Shown here: one piece after another, positions 23,164 through 29,696 of the stretch | Layout: the number at the start of each line of letters is the position of its first letter | Position numbering within the stretch: the stretch's first letter is position 1 | IMG/VR virus record: IMGVR_UViG_3300043256_000411 | Span: 1 to 30,329 of that record | Length of the DNA stretch: 30,329 bases | From: a virus | Reading direction: 5' to 3' (one strand) | Notes under the pieces: model-generated | Database searches by the model: none | Told to the model about the DNA's origin: nothing | The model's input: the letters and a program-made list of their open reading frames with translations, nothing else | Translations under genes and position numbers: made by a program

Positions 23164-23444
23164 ACCGACCTCACGACGAAGCCCATGGCCTGCGCCCGCT
23201 TCAGCGTCTCGCGCAGCAGGGCGCAGAGGCGAAACCAGTTCACCCTCGGCAGCGCGCGCCTCAGGTAGGCGTCCGGACTCTCGAGCCCGTGCGCCAGGAT
23301 GCCGCTCTCGCGCTCGCGGCCGCTCAGCTTCCCGTTCTTCCGCCGCGCCCGGTAGCGGACCATGATCTTGCCGTTCCTGCACATCAGGGCGGCCGTCTCG
23401 TCGATGGCCGCGTCCTCGTCCCACCTCAACCTCAACCTCCTCAT
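23160..23444 (-). CDS. Hypothetical basic 94-residue protein
   Basis: ATG at 23444 in an ATGA overlap. The product is strongly basic (MRRLRLRW, YRARRKNGKLSGRERE), begins with a probable beta strand pair and ends with a helix (LCALLRETLKRAQAMGF). There is no recognised domain. The charge and the small size would suit nucleic-acid contact. Coupled on both sides to other small basic or cysteine-rich genes between terminase and portal. Confidence 0.54.
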   Translation of the reverse strand: MRRLRLRWDEDAAIDETAALMCRNGKIMVRYRARRKNGKLSGRERESGILAHGLESPDAYLRRALPRVNWFRLCALLRETLKRAQAMGFVVRSV

Positions 23445-23683
23445 ATCGCCATCCTCGCGTGTCGTCGGGCCCAGAGTTCTCGGAGGCCGATCTTCTCGTG
23501 CCGCCGGATCAGCTTGAGGGCCGTCGCCAAGCGGCGGGAGTCCTTCACCTTCAGCTCGCCGAGGACCATGCGGGTGTCGACTCCCCGGGCGGAGCCCACG
23601 ACGATCCGGTCGATGAGCTCCTCCTCGACCGCTCGGGCCTCTTGCTCGGCCTTCGCCAAGTCGCCGTGTTGCGGGATCCTCAT
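23441..23683 (-). CDS. Hypothetical 80-residue protein, possible helix-turn-helix
   Basis: ATG at 23683 overlaps the upstream stop (ATGA). Residues about 8-35 form a charged helix (LAKAEQEARAVEEELIDRI). ARGVDTRMVLGELKVKDSRR followed by LATALKLIRRHEKIG looks like a short winged-helix or helix-turn-helix arrangement (helix, turn, basic helix), and the C-terminus is very basic (RELWARRHARMAI). DNA binding is therefore plausible but unproven. It ends with an ATGA overlap with the next basic protein gene. Confidence 0.55.
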   Translation of the reverse strand: MRIPQHGDLAKAEQEARAVEEELIDRIVVGSARGVDTRMVLGELKVKDSRRLATALKLIRRHEKIGLRELWARRHARMAI

Positions 23684-23859
23684 GCCTCGGCCTCCACCTC
23701 GTCCGGGTCGAGCACGACAAACTCGTCGCCCTCCCAGCGGTGCGCCGTGCGCCCCTTGCCGCCGCAGACGGGACAGCGACCGGGCTGGGGCACGTCGTAT
23801 CTCGTATCGAGCCCCGTGCCGTCGCAGCAGATGCACGTGCGGACCACCGCCTCGCCCAC
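23680..23859 (-). CDS. Small DnaJ-type zinc-knuckle protein
   Basis: A 59-residue product from a GTG at 23859. It contains TCICCDGTG (about residues 8-16) and CPVCGGKGR (about 30-38), i.e. two CxxCxGxG-type knuckles as in the DnaJ cysteine-rich domain, able to hold one zinc ion. The C-terminal part is acidic. The start is uncertain, as a second in-frame GTG lies four codons later and the ribosome site is weak. Its stop overlaps the ATG of the next gene (ATGA). Such lone DnaJ-like zinc ribbons are frequent in phage genomes and may bind protein or RNA; the role is unknown. Confidence 0.6.
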   Translation of the reverse strand: MGEAVVRTCICCDGTGLDTRYDVPQPGRCPVCGGKGRTAHRWEGDEFVVLDPDEVEAEA

Positions 23860-23872
23860 GACTACTCTGCCA

Positions 23873-23995
23873 TCATCGGAAGGGCAAGTCCACCTCGACC
23901 GCCCACTGGACGAACCAGATCCACGTCCAGAGGATGAAGCCCAGGAGGAGTACGCCCACTACGATCGCTGCGACCCACGCGGAGACGTTCGGCAT
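23873..23995 (-). CDS. 40-residue membrane microprotein
   Basis: ATG at 23995 within the upstream stop overlap and preceded by CCGAAGGGAG. The product is nearly all one transmembrane helix: MPNVSAWVAAIVVGVLLLG, then FILWTWIWFVQWAVEVDLPFR, tryptophan-rich towards one end. Together with the preceding 34-residue gene it makes a pair of coupled membrane microproteins placed between terminase and portal. The longer in-frame extension to 24097 is rejected because it runs through the preceding gene. Function unknown. Confidence 0.6.
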   Translation of the reverse strand: MPNVSAWVAAIVVGVLLLGFILWTWIWFVQWAVEVDLPFR

Positions 23996-24099
23996 CAGTC
24001 TCCCTTCGGGGTCAGCTTCCCGAGCCAGCCCTTGATCCGATCCCGCTGCCAGTAGGCCACGAGCACCAGCACGGCGAGCACGACTAACGCGATACACAT
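23995..24099 (-). CDS. 34-residue membrane microprotein
   Basis: An ATG at 24099 follows AAGGAGCTGAAAG, a good ribosome site just downstream of the terminase stop. The product begins MCIALVVLAVLVLVAYWQ, a single hydrophobic helix (about residues 3-17), followed by a basic tail (RDRIKGWLGKLTPKGD). Its stop codon shares one base with the ATG of the next membrane microprotein (TGATG). Size, topology and coupling argue for a real gene. It might be a holin- or inhibitor-like peptide, but no family is recognised. Confidence 0.6.
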   Translation of the reverse strand: MCIALVVLAVLVLVAYWQRDRIKGWLGKLTPKGD

Positions 24100-24128
24100 C
24101 TTTCAGCTCCTTGGGTTGAAGGTTCGCC

Positions 24129-25607
24129 TCACGTCCCGAACGTAACCTTGCGTGGGGTCTTCCCCGCCAGCTTGTTGTAGCAGCCTCCCACGGCGATCAC
24201 CCGGTCGTCGTGCATGCCCTTCGGCCACTGACCGACCTCCTCAAGGAACCCGGTGTTCCAGGGGCCGCGGACGAGCTTCACGTGCCCGATCTCCGAGGCG
24301 GAGGCGAACGGGTCCACCCGGGTCTCCGGGGAACCTGTCGCGCGGTCGGCGAAGGTCCGCATCCCGAACGCGATGTGCGCCCGCTTGAAGGCGAGCGACA
24401 CCGTCTTGCCCGCCGAGCCCGGCTCCTCCTCGATCCCGAACGTGATGGCGTGGCCGTGGGCCCCGTAGTCCGCCTGGTCGGTCTGGAGGATCAGCTTGTC
24501 GCGCACGCCGGGTCCCTCCCGGAAGTGCTGGATGTCGAGGATGTAGTAGACCCCGTCCGTCTGCTGCATCTTCGCCCCGGCCGTCGCGTCGCCGCCGCCC
24601 TCGGTGGAGGCATGGTCCCAGAAGCGGACCAGCCGGCCCTCCTCCGGCACGCTCTTGGGGTCGACGATCTCGTACCACGACCGCTTGAAGGTACCGCCCT
24701 CGCGCGGCGACGGCCGCTGCTGGTAGAGCGCCGAGAAGTTGTACTCGCTCATCAGCGCCTTGACGTGGACCAGGTCCTCCTCGCTTTGGCGCTCGGGGCA
24801 GAGCGGCTCGCCGGGTTCCCTCCAGTCGGGCTCCAGCGTGCAGGCCTCGGGCCAGCGCGGCGGCCGATCCCCGTTCGCCGACGGCGGGGGGTCGGGCGGG
24901 TCCTTCAGCGCCTCGAAGTTGACGATGTGCCAGCGCTCCGGGCTCCCGCCGCGCTCCTTCTCCAGCAGGAAGCCCGAGAGGTCGTCCTCGTGCCACCGGG
25001 TCTGGACCACGACGATCGCCGCGCCGGGTTCCCTCCGCGTGTAGAAGGTCGATTCCCACCAGTCCTTGTTCCGCTCCCGGATGACCTCCGACTCCGCCTC
25101 GACCCTGTCCTTCACCGGGTCGTCGACGATCCCCAGGTTGAAGCCCTTCCCCGTGATCCCGCCCCCGACGCCGGAGGCCCACATCCCGCCGCCCTCGGCC
25201 GTGTCCCACCGCCGCACGGCGCGCGAGTCGGCGACCAGCGGGTTCGTCCGCTCGTAGTTCTGCCGCGCGTGGCGCGAGAGGATGCCGGCGAGGTCGTGGG
25301 CGTAGGAGCAGAGGCCGACGTAGAAGCGCGGGTGGCGGTCCAGGTAGTAGGCGGGCAGCAGCCGGGAGATCAACTCCGACTTGCCCATGCGGGGCGGCAT
25401 GAAGACCATCACGCGGTCGAGCTGCCCGTCCACCACCTGCTGCAGCACGTCGGCTAGCACGACGCAGTGCTTGAACCAGATGTAGTCCGGCTTCACGAGG
25501 TCGACGAACTCGGGGAAGCTGCGCGCGGGGCCGCGCCCGCCCTCGACCGGCGGCGGCGTGATGCGGAGCGCGAGGTCCCGGAGGAACTCGGCCTCAGCCG
25601 TCAGCAT
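24129..25607 (-). CDS. terL: Terminase large subunit
   Basis: ATP-driven DNA packaging motor and headful or cos nuclease, acting at the portal vertex of the prohead. The 492-residue length is typical. The N-terminal ATPase shows Walker A MPPRMGKSE (about residues 69-77), a following SYAHDLA segment, Walker B LGIVDDP (about 158-164) and the coupling-type VVVQTRWHEDDLSG (about 198-212). The C-terminal RNase H-like nuclease begins with RFWDHAS (about 327-333), where the Asp is the usual first metal ligand, and ends near KGMHDDRVIAVG, carrying later acidic ligands. No truncation is visible. It starts within the end of the upstream zinc-finger gene and is separated by 29 bases from the next micro-gene. 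Confidence 0.95.
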   Translation of the reverse strand: MLTAEAEFLRDLALRITPPPVEGGRGPARSFPEFVDLVKPDYIWFKHCVVLADVLQQVVDGQLDRVMVFMPPRMGKSELISRLLPAYYLDRHPRFYVGLCSYAHDLAGILSRHARQNYERTNPLVADSRAVRRWDTAEGGGMWASGVGGGITGKGFNLGIVDDPVKDRVEAESEVIRERNKDWWESTFYTRREPGAAIVVVQTRWHEDDLSGFLLEKERGGSPERWHIVNFEALKDPPDPPPSANGDRPPRWPEACTLEPDWREPGEPLCPERQSEEDLVHVKALMSEYNFSALYQQRPSPREGGTFKRSWYEIVDPKSVPEEGRLVRFWDHASTEGGGDATAGAKMQQTDGVYYILDIQHFREGPGVRDKLILQTDQADYGAHGHAITFGIEEEPGSAGKTVSLAFKRAHIAFGMRTFADRATGSPETRVDPFASASEIGHVKLVRGPWNTGFLEEVGQWPKGMHDDRVIAVGGCYNKLAGKTPRKVTFGT

Positions 25608-25857
25608 CGGTCACCAGCGCCATGCCGCGAGCGCAGCGCGGGCAGAGGTCCACATAGTAGCGGGTCTCCCCGTCCGACATCGTGCGCCGCCTGCGGATCC
25701 AGCCGGCGTTGTAAGCCCTCTCGCGCATCTCCACGATCGTACCAGGGACGATGCCCTCGTGCTCCAGGCAACCACCCACACGGCCGCAGCGGACCCCACC
25801 TCCTGTTCGACCGGCACGCCCATCGCAGACGAGGCGGGTCACGACGCGGATGGTCAC
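25594..25857 (-). CDS. Small cysteine-rich, zinc-finger-like protein
   Basis: GTG start overlapping the previous stop (GTGA). The 87-residue product has cysteines at about 11, 24 and 30 in its first part and a CPRC knuckle near residues 72-75 after YYVDL. The arrangement, an N-terminal Cys cluster, a helix (ERAYNAGWIRRRR) and a DLCPRC end, is often seen in small phage zinc-finger proteins of unknown role. It overlaps the start of the large terminase by 14 bases, so it is co-expressed with packaging genes. Confidence 0.58.
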   Translation of the reverse strand: MTIRVVTRLVCDGRAGRTGGGVRCGRVGGCLEHEGIVPGTIVEMRERAYNAGWIRRRRTMSDGETRYYVDLCPRCARGMALVTDADG

Positions 25858-26249
25858 TTGGCGCGCCCGACGAAGGGATACCGACTCTCTTGGATCGAGA
25901 GCCAGCAGCCCCGCAGCGCGTCGATCCAGACCTGGATGATCCAGGGGGGCCGCCAGCGCGGTCGCTTCCGGAGGACCTCAGCGGGAGCGTAGGAAGCCCC
26001 GCCGGGCTCGTGGGCGACGTCGTTCCAGTCCACTTGGAGCAGGACGCCCATCTTGCCGATAGTGGCCGCCAACCTCTCGATGTCAGAGACGGACTCGCGC
26101 AGTGATCCCGTCATCTCTGCTCGCTGCTCCAGCGCGGCCATCTGCCGCTTGGCAGCCCGGTGACGCCCGGCGCCGTAGCGGACGTTGGTCCCCACGAGGA
26201 CCTGGTACTTCGTCAGCGCCTCCCGGAGATCTTCGATCCGATGAGCCAT
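25854..26249 (-). CDS. Hypothetical 131-residue protein
   Basis: ATG start coupled to the previous stop. The first about 65 residues are helical and charged (MAHRIEDLREALTKYQVLVG..., AAKRQMAALEQRAEM), the central part has a hydrophobic strand (MGVLLQVDW), and the C-terminal third contains tryptophan-rich RPRWRPPWIIQVWIDALRGCW. No known domain recognised; the aromatic segment could be a packing or membrane-contact surface but is not a clean transmembrane helix. Followed with a GTGA overlap by a cysteine-rich gene. Confidence 0.57.
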   Translation of the reverse strand: MAHRIEDLREALTKYQVLVGTNVRYGAGRHRAAKRQMAALEQRAEMTGSLRESVSDIERLAATIGKMGVLLQVDWNDVAHEPGGASYAPAEVLRKRPRWRPPWIIQVWIDALRGCWLSIQESRYPFVGRAK

Positions 26250-26524
26250 CAGCCCCCCTGGAGAAGTTCGTCCAGTTCGGCGTGGAAGACGTCGAGGGAG
26301 TCATGGCGCCCCGCATCGAGCACCTCGGCCAGCCGCCGCAGCTTGTCAGCGTCGCGAAGGGCCTGCTCGGCCAGCTCGTCGGCCAGCTCCGCGTTGACCT
26401 CCGAGAGGGCGCCGCTGCCGTCCTTGATGTGCTCGCGGATCAGGATGGCGGTCGCCTTGGAGTCCTGCATCGAGAAGCGTGCGTATCCGACCGCACGCTC
26501 CAGCGCCCCCACGAACCCGGTCAC
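26249..26524 (-). CDS. Hypothetical helical 91-residue protein
   Basis: GTG start (26524) overlapping the upstream stop as GTGA; a longer reading with an upstream ATG would overlap the previous gene fully and is rejected. The product VTGFVGALERAVGYARFSMQ... is an alanine/leucine/charged helical protein with likely coiled coil between about residues 40 and 90 (ELADELAEQALRDADKLRRL). No recognisable motif. Its stop shares one base with the next ATG (TGATG). Function unknown. Confidence 0.55.
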   Translation of the reverse strand: MTGFVGALERAVGYARFSMQDSKATAILIREHIKDGSGALSEVNAELADELAEQALRDADKLRRLAEVLDAGRHDSLDVFHAELDELLQGG

Positions 26525-26829
26525 AGTTCCTCCTCGGCGCGGGCCGCGACCTCGCTCCCGAGCCGGTCCATCCTCGCGTGGATGTCCGCGTCGGGATCCC
26601 TCGGGAACAGCACCCCGAACCGATCGAACAGGCAGTCGATCTGCGCGTCGGTGGAGACACCGTTTCGCGTCAGCTGGACGACGTAGCGGAGGAGGCGTTC
26701 GAGCTCCTCCTCGCCCATCACGCCGTCGCGGATCGCCTTCCAGACCAGAGTGCTGACCCGCGTGACGTCCCCGGTAAGGAGGTCCGCCATCGACGGGAGC
26801 GGTGTCGGCCTGTCGGACCGGCCGCTCAC
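26521..26829 (-). CDS. Hypothetical 102-residue protein
   Basis: Starts at a GTG overlapping the upstream stop (GTGA) and ends in the same kind of overlap with the next gene. The product is helical with a leucine-rich middle (EEELERLLRYVVQLTRNG) and a single cysteine; the second half DAQIDCLFDRFGVLFPRDPDADIHARMDRLG is charged. No membrane segment, metal site or known fold recognised. Part of the run of small pre-terminase genes; function unknown. Confidence 0.58.
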   Translation of the reverse strand: MSGRSDRPTPLPSMADLLTGDVTRVSTLVWKAIRDGVMGEEELERLLRYVVQLTRNGVSTDAQIDCLFDRFGVLFPRDPDADIHARMDRLGSEVAARAEEEL

Positions 26830-27098
26830 GGCTCCATCGAAGCGCCGGGCTTCGGCGTCCAGGTAGCGATCCCGCTGCCACCCTGCGGTGGCTCAGGCTC
26901 AGTGGTGCTCGGCCCGGGCGTATAACCACCAACCTTGTAGCCGATCGGCAAGTCACCGCCAGCATCGACCCACCCGGCCTCCGGGTGAAGCTTGTCGATG
27001 AGCGCCTCCAGGGCGTCGACCCGTCGGAAGATCAACCGGATCAGGATCGTCGCGACCACCATCCAGCCCACGATCCCGACGTAGAGCACGGTCGTCAC
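26826..27098 (-). CDS. Membrane-anchored small protein (90 residues)
   Basis: GTG start overlapping the lipoprotein gene's stop (GTGA). One clear transmembrane helix at about residues 3-24 (LYVGIVGWMVVATILIRLIF) followed by a short charged helix (RRVDALEALIDKLH) and a glycine/proline-rich C-terminal half. The direct coupling to a lipoprotein gene raises the possibility of an inner-membrane spanin partner, but the helical periplasmic region is much shorter than that of typical Rz proteins (about 150 residues). A holin-like or other membrane role is equally open. Function unproven. Confidence 0.6.
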   Translation of the reverse strand: MTTVLYVGIVGWMVVATILIRLIFRRVDALEALIDKLHPEAGWVDAGGDLPIGYKVGGYTPGPSTTEPEPPQGGSGIATWTPKPGASMEP

Positions 27099-27394
27099 AG
27101 GACCGGACAGAGCAGGAAGCCGAGCCCCAGGCTCTCAAGGCAGGTCTCCAGGTCGGCCTCGGTGGGTGCGAACGGCTCGGGGTCCGGGCACGACGGGCAG
27201 GGCTCGGGCTCCGGGCACTCGAGGGGCGGCGGCGGCACCTCGATGGGGTCGCCCGGGACCTCCACGGTGTCGACCGGGACCTCAGGCAAGGGCTCCGGTC
27301 CGCCGCAGGCGGTCAGGGCCATCAGCCCGAAGAACAAGGCTGCGGCCGCCAGTGCCGGTATCGCGTTGTGCAGGATGCGCTCCAACCGTGTCAT
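27095..27394 (-). CDS. Proline-rich lipoprotein, possible outer-membrane spanin
   Basis: The chosen ATG at 27394 overlaps the upstream stop (ATGA) and is preceded by GAGAGGAGGAG, a strong ribosome site. The 99-residue product has a lipoprotein signal peptide: charged MTRLER, hydrophobic core (about residues 11-28) and the lipobox LTAC with Cys30. The mature part is short, very rich in proline and glutamate (EVPPPPLECPEPEP) with several further cysteines. Short, proline-rich lipoproteins are the hallmark of Rz1-type outer-membrane spanins in phages of diderm hosts. The following gene encodes a membrane-anchored protein that could be the partner, although spanin pairs usually have the inner-membrane protein first and lie beside lysis genes, none of which are seen here. 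Any other phage lipoprotein, for example a superinfection-exclusion protein, is possible. Confidence 0.62.
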   Translation of the reverse strand: MTRLERILHNAIPALAAAALFFGLMALTACGGPEPLPEVPVDTVEVPGDPIEVPPPPLECPEPEPCPSCPDPEPFAPTEADLETCLESLGLGFLLCPVL

Positions 27395-27681
27395 GGCTCC
27401 TCCTCTCCGAAAAACTCCTCGATCCGCGGCTCCCATCCGAACCGCTTGGTCATCTCCTCGCGAACGATCTTCCGGATCTTGAGCTCCGCGTCGGTCTCCA
27501 GCTCGCCAAGCTCGATCCGAGCCCGGATGTGCGGCGTCACCTCCTCCCGGATCAGCTCGTGGACCCGCGCCTCTTGCGCGTCGGTCAAGACAGGGATCCT
27601 CCTCCTCACCGACGGCGCGCGCCTCGCCCAGTCAGGGCAGGCCGTCGTGTCGTGCTCTTGGAAGCAGTTGGGGCAGATCAT
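27391..27681 (-). CDS. Small protein with N-terminal CxxC site
   Basis: A 96-residue protein beginning MICPNCFQEHDTTACP, with a CxxC pair at residues 3-6, a histidine and another cysteine (about 15), together a possible half zinc ribbon. The rest is charged and helical (TDAQEARVHELIREEV, DAELKIRKIVREEM), ending in an acidic tail. No enzyme motif. ATGA overlaps tie it to the genes on both sides. It could be a nucleic-acid-binding or protein-binding adaptor; unknown. Confidence 0.6.
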   Translation of the reverse strand: MICPNCFQEHDTTACPDWARRAPSVRRRIPVLTDAQEARVHELIREEVTPHIRARIELGELETDAELKIRKIVREEMTKRFGWEPRIEEFFGEEEP

Positions 27682-28184
27682 ACCCGCTCCGGATCGGATG
27701 CGGCCTCGGGCTTCGCGAGTTCGTCGACGCGTTCCAGGTCGATGCTCTGTCCCTCGACCGCCCCCTTGAGCGTCCCCGTCGCGACGTACGCGCTGCGGTC
27801 GATCTCCTCCAGCGGCACCATGTCGACCGGCTCGGCGTAGGCCCGGAGGAACGCGGTGCAGGCCTTCTCCATCCGCGCCATCGTCTCGACCGCCCGGCTC
27901 GCGTCCGCCGTGATGCCGGACACGATGTCCCCGATCTTGCTCGTCGGCCGGTAGAGTGCGCCCGCGTCGGCCTCCTCCTCAAGCTCGCGGAAGCCCTTCG
28001 CGACGTAGTCGAGCGCCTCCTCCCTCGTGACGAAGTCGGTCGGCAGCGCCCCGAGATCGACAGCGGCCGCCTCCGCCCTGTCGAACTCCTGCTTCGCGAG
28101 GTCTCGATCCGCGATCGAAGACGCCATCTCTTCTGCCGACAGGGCAAGCTCCTCGTCCGTCAGCGGCGCGTCGGGGTCGGGCAT
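27678..28184 (-). CDS. Hypothetical acidic 168-residue protein
   Basis: An acidic, alanine- and glutamate-rich protein, probably mainly helical. Residues about 5-45 and 55-80 are strongly charged helices with heptad-like spacing; the C-terminal third holds short hydrophobic stretches (DMVPLEEIDRSAYVATGTLKG). No motif or membrane segment is visible. It begins with ATG directly after the 80-residue gene and ends with an ATGA overlap with the following zinc-site protein, so the three genes are expressed together. Function unknown. Confidence 0.62.
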   Translation of the reverse strand: MPDPDAPLTDEELALSAEEMASSIADRDLAKQEFDRAEAAAVDLGALPTDFVTREEALDYVAKGFRELEEEADAGALYRPTSKIGDIVSGITADASRAVETMARMEKACTAFLRAYAEPVDMVPLEEIDRSAYVATGTLKGAVEGQSIDLERVDELAKPEAASDPERV

Positions 28185-28185
28185 C

Positions 28186-28428
28186 TCACGCCTCCCCCCG
28201 GAACGGGAGCGAGCCCCGCTCCTTCTCGGAGCGCCCCGAGTCGAGCGCCTCCTCGAACCCCTCCTCCGCCGCGGCCTTCCACTCCGGCTCCGGCCCCAGG
28301 AGCGCGATCAACTGATCGCACACCTTGACCATAAGGTCGGCAAGCGGGTTCCCCGTGCCGCCGTACTTGTTGAGGATCTCAGCCCTCGTCTCGATCACTT
28401 CTTGGACGGTCATCTGTGGCTCCGTCAT
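28186..28428 (-). CDS. Hypothetical 80-residue protein
   Basis: Starts at the ATG that shares one base with the stop codon of the upstream zinc-motif gene (TGATG), a clear sign of translational coupling. The product is helical and acidic in its first half (EVIETRAEILNKYGG) with a middle segment DLMVKVCDQLIALLG that could be an amphipathic helix, and has a charged C-terminus. No family recognised. Its place among small genes just before the packaging and head genes suggests a minor morphogenesis or regulatory role, but nothing in the sequence proves it. The next gene starts two bases after its stop region (ATG at 28184). Confidence 0.6.
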   Translation of the reverse strand: MTEPQMTVQEVIETRAEILNKYGGTGNPLADLMVKVCDQLIALLGPEPEWKAAAEEGFEEALDSGRSEKERGSLPFRGEA

Positions 28429-29186
28429 CAGTCCTCCTCCTCCTCCTCTACGTGGACTCCCACTATCTCCTGGCCGGGCGTCAGCGCCAGCCGGGACACG
28501 AAGTTCGCCACCTGGGTCAGCGCCCTGCGACGCTCCTTCTCGCTGGAGACGTTCTCGCTGATCGCCCGTTGGATCCCCTGCGCCAGGAACACGAGCAGGG
28601 ACGCGAGCCGGGCGCGGGTGACGTTCTGCTCGGTCGCGGCCCTGGTCGCCGCCTCCGTCCTGACGAGCTTCCGGCGCAGCTCGCCCAGCCTGCACACGTC
28701 CTCCCACGAGGAGGTGTACTCGGCACCCCGCAGCAGGGCGGTCCTGAGCTCCGCCTGCGCCGCAGCCATCGCCGTGCGGTCCTGGTTGACCACCGCCGCC
28801 TCGAACTTCCGCTGCGCCTCCTTGGCCTCGATCCAAAGGTCGGTGCCTGCGCCCTCGGGCATCCCCCGGAAGACCTCGGCGATCCGGGCGTCGAGGGCCG
28901 CGATCTGCTCGTCGAGGGCCAGCTGGTCTGCGCGCCGGAGCGAGGCCTCGTAGTCGTCGGCCAGCCACTGCGGGATGTACTTGCTGCGGCGCAGGTGCTT
29001 GGCCCCCGGGTGGGCGGCGCCCCGAAGGCTGGCTCCGCCGTGGCGCTTGCACCGCCCGTCGCTCGCCTCCGGGACACCCCACCCTACGGGATGCTTGCAG
29101 TAGCCGACGCCCGCCCAGGGGCCGATGTCGACCTTCGGCTTGCCGTTCGCCCGGGTCCCCTTGTTTCGCCCGTTGCAGTACCGCAT
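28428..29186 (-). CDS. Zinc-motif HGG protein, possible small terminase subunit
   Basis: A 252-residue protein. The N-terminus carries a putative metal site: Cys4, then GYCKHP (Cys near 29) and DGRCKRHGG (Cys near 44, His near 47). This is the C...C...CxxHGG pattern common in phage proteins encoded near terminase genes. From about residue 70 to 235 it is almost entirely helical and charged, with likely coiled coil, and it ends in a run of acidic residues (VEEEEED). Small terminase subunits are typically a small DNA-binding N-terminus plus helical oligomerisation region, and no other gene upstream of the large terminase fits better, so a small-terminase role is a reasonable guess but not shown. 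The start ATG at 29186 has only a weak ribosome site. Its stop overlaps the next start by one base (TGATG). Confidence 0.55.
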   Translation of the reverse strand: MRYCNGRNKGTRANGKPKVDIGPWAGVGYCKHPVGWGVPEASDGRCKRHGGASLRGAAHPGAKHLRRSKYIPQWLADDYEASLRRADQLALDEQIAALDARIAEVFRGMPEGAGTDLWIEAKEAQRKFEAAVVNQDRTAMAAAQAELRTALLRGAEYTSSWEDVCRLGELRRKLVRTEAATRAATEQNVTRARLASLLVFLAQGIQRAISENVSSEKERRRALTQVANFVSRLALTPGQEIVGVHVEEEEED

Positions 29187-29201
29187 GGACTCGCGGGTCG
29201 T

Positions 29202-29696
29202 CTAGGCTAGCGGAGCGTCGTCGGTCCCCATGTGGAACGTCTCCGCTGCGACGCTCATGAGGAAGACGCGGGCGCGGGCCTCGTTCGCCGGCTCGTTCCA
29301 CCAGCGGTTGATGCCGCTCGGGTGGGGGACTACGGCGTGGCGGCGTCCGGGTGCTCCCTGCTCCCAGACCAGCCACCCGTGCCCTCTCAGGCCGAAGGCG
29401 CGAGCCACGTTGCCGCCCGCCAGCAGCACGTCGGCCTCGCGCGGGATCTCGCGAAGCAACTTTCGCGCCCCTGCCCTGGCCTCCCGGATCGGGAACCGAT
29501 CGCCCCTGCCCGCCTTCCCCGGGAAGTCGTCGAGGAGGTTCACGCGCGTCGTGAGCCGGAGCAGGTCGTCGGGCGACAGGCCCATCAGGTCGGCGAGTCG
29601 GTGGCCCGAGCCCGGTCCGTCGAAGGCTCCTTCTCCCTTCGCGCGCTCGCCCGGTGCCTGACCGACGATCCAGAGCGGCCTGCTACTCGTCGTCAT
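29202..29696 (-). CDS. Uracil-DNA glycosylase superfamily protein
   Basis: A 164-residue protein with the outline of the uracil-DNA glycosylase fold. GQAPG (residues 12-16) sits after a first beta strand (LWIV) as in motif A of families 4-6, SGHRLADLMGL (30-40) is the usual helix after it, and HPSGINRWWN (125-134) takes the place of the second catalytic loop (HPS/NPSG in relatives). Enzymes of this superfamily remove bases such as uracil or altered pyrimidines. Whether this phage form cuts, binds or processes a modified base cannot be read from sequence. It starts inside the upstream glycosyltransferase gene (14-base overlap), so the two are probably co-translated, which suggests a link to base modification. 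The length is short compared with family 4 enzymes (around 200), and no iron-sulphur cysteines are seen. Confidence 0.68.
   Translation of the reverse strand: MTTSSRPLWIVGQAPGERAKGEGAFDGPGSGHRLADLMGLSPDDLLRLTTRVNLLDDFPGKAGRGDRFPIREARAGARKLLREIPREADVLLAGGNVARAFGLRGHGWLVWEQGAPGRRHAVVPHPSGINRWWNEPANEARARVFLMSVAAETFHMGTDDAPLA

Noticed and set aside
24129-25607. Intein or intron in the large terminase gene
   Set aside because: The protein is of normal length with all motifs in order, no interrupted motif and no homing-endonuclease-like insert.
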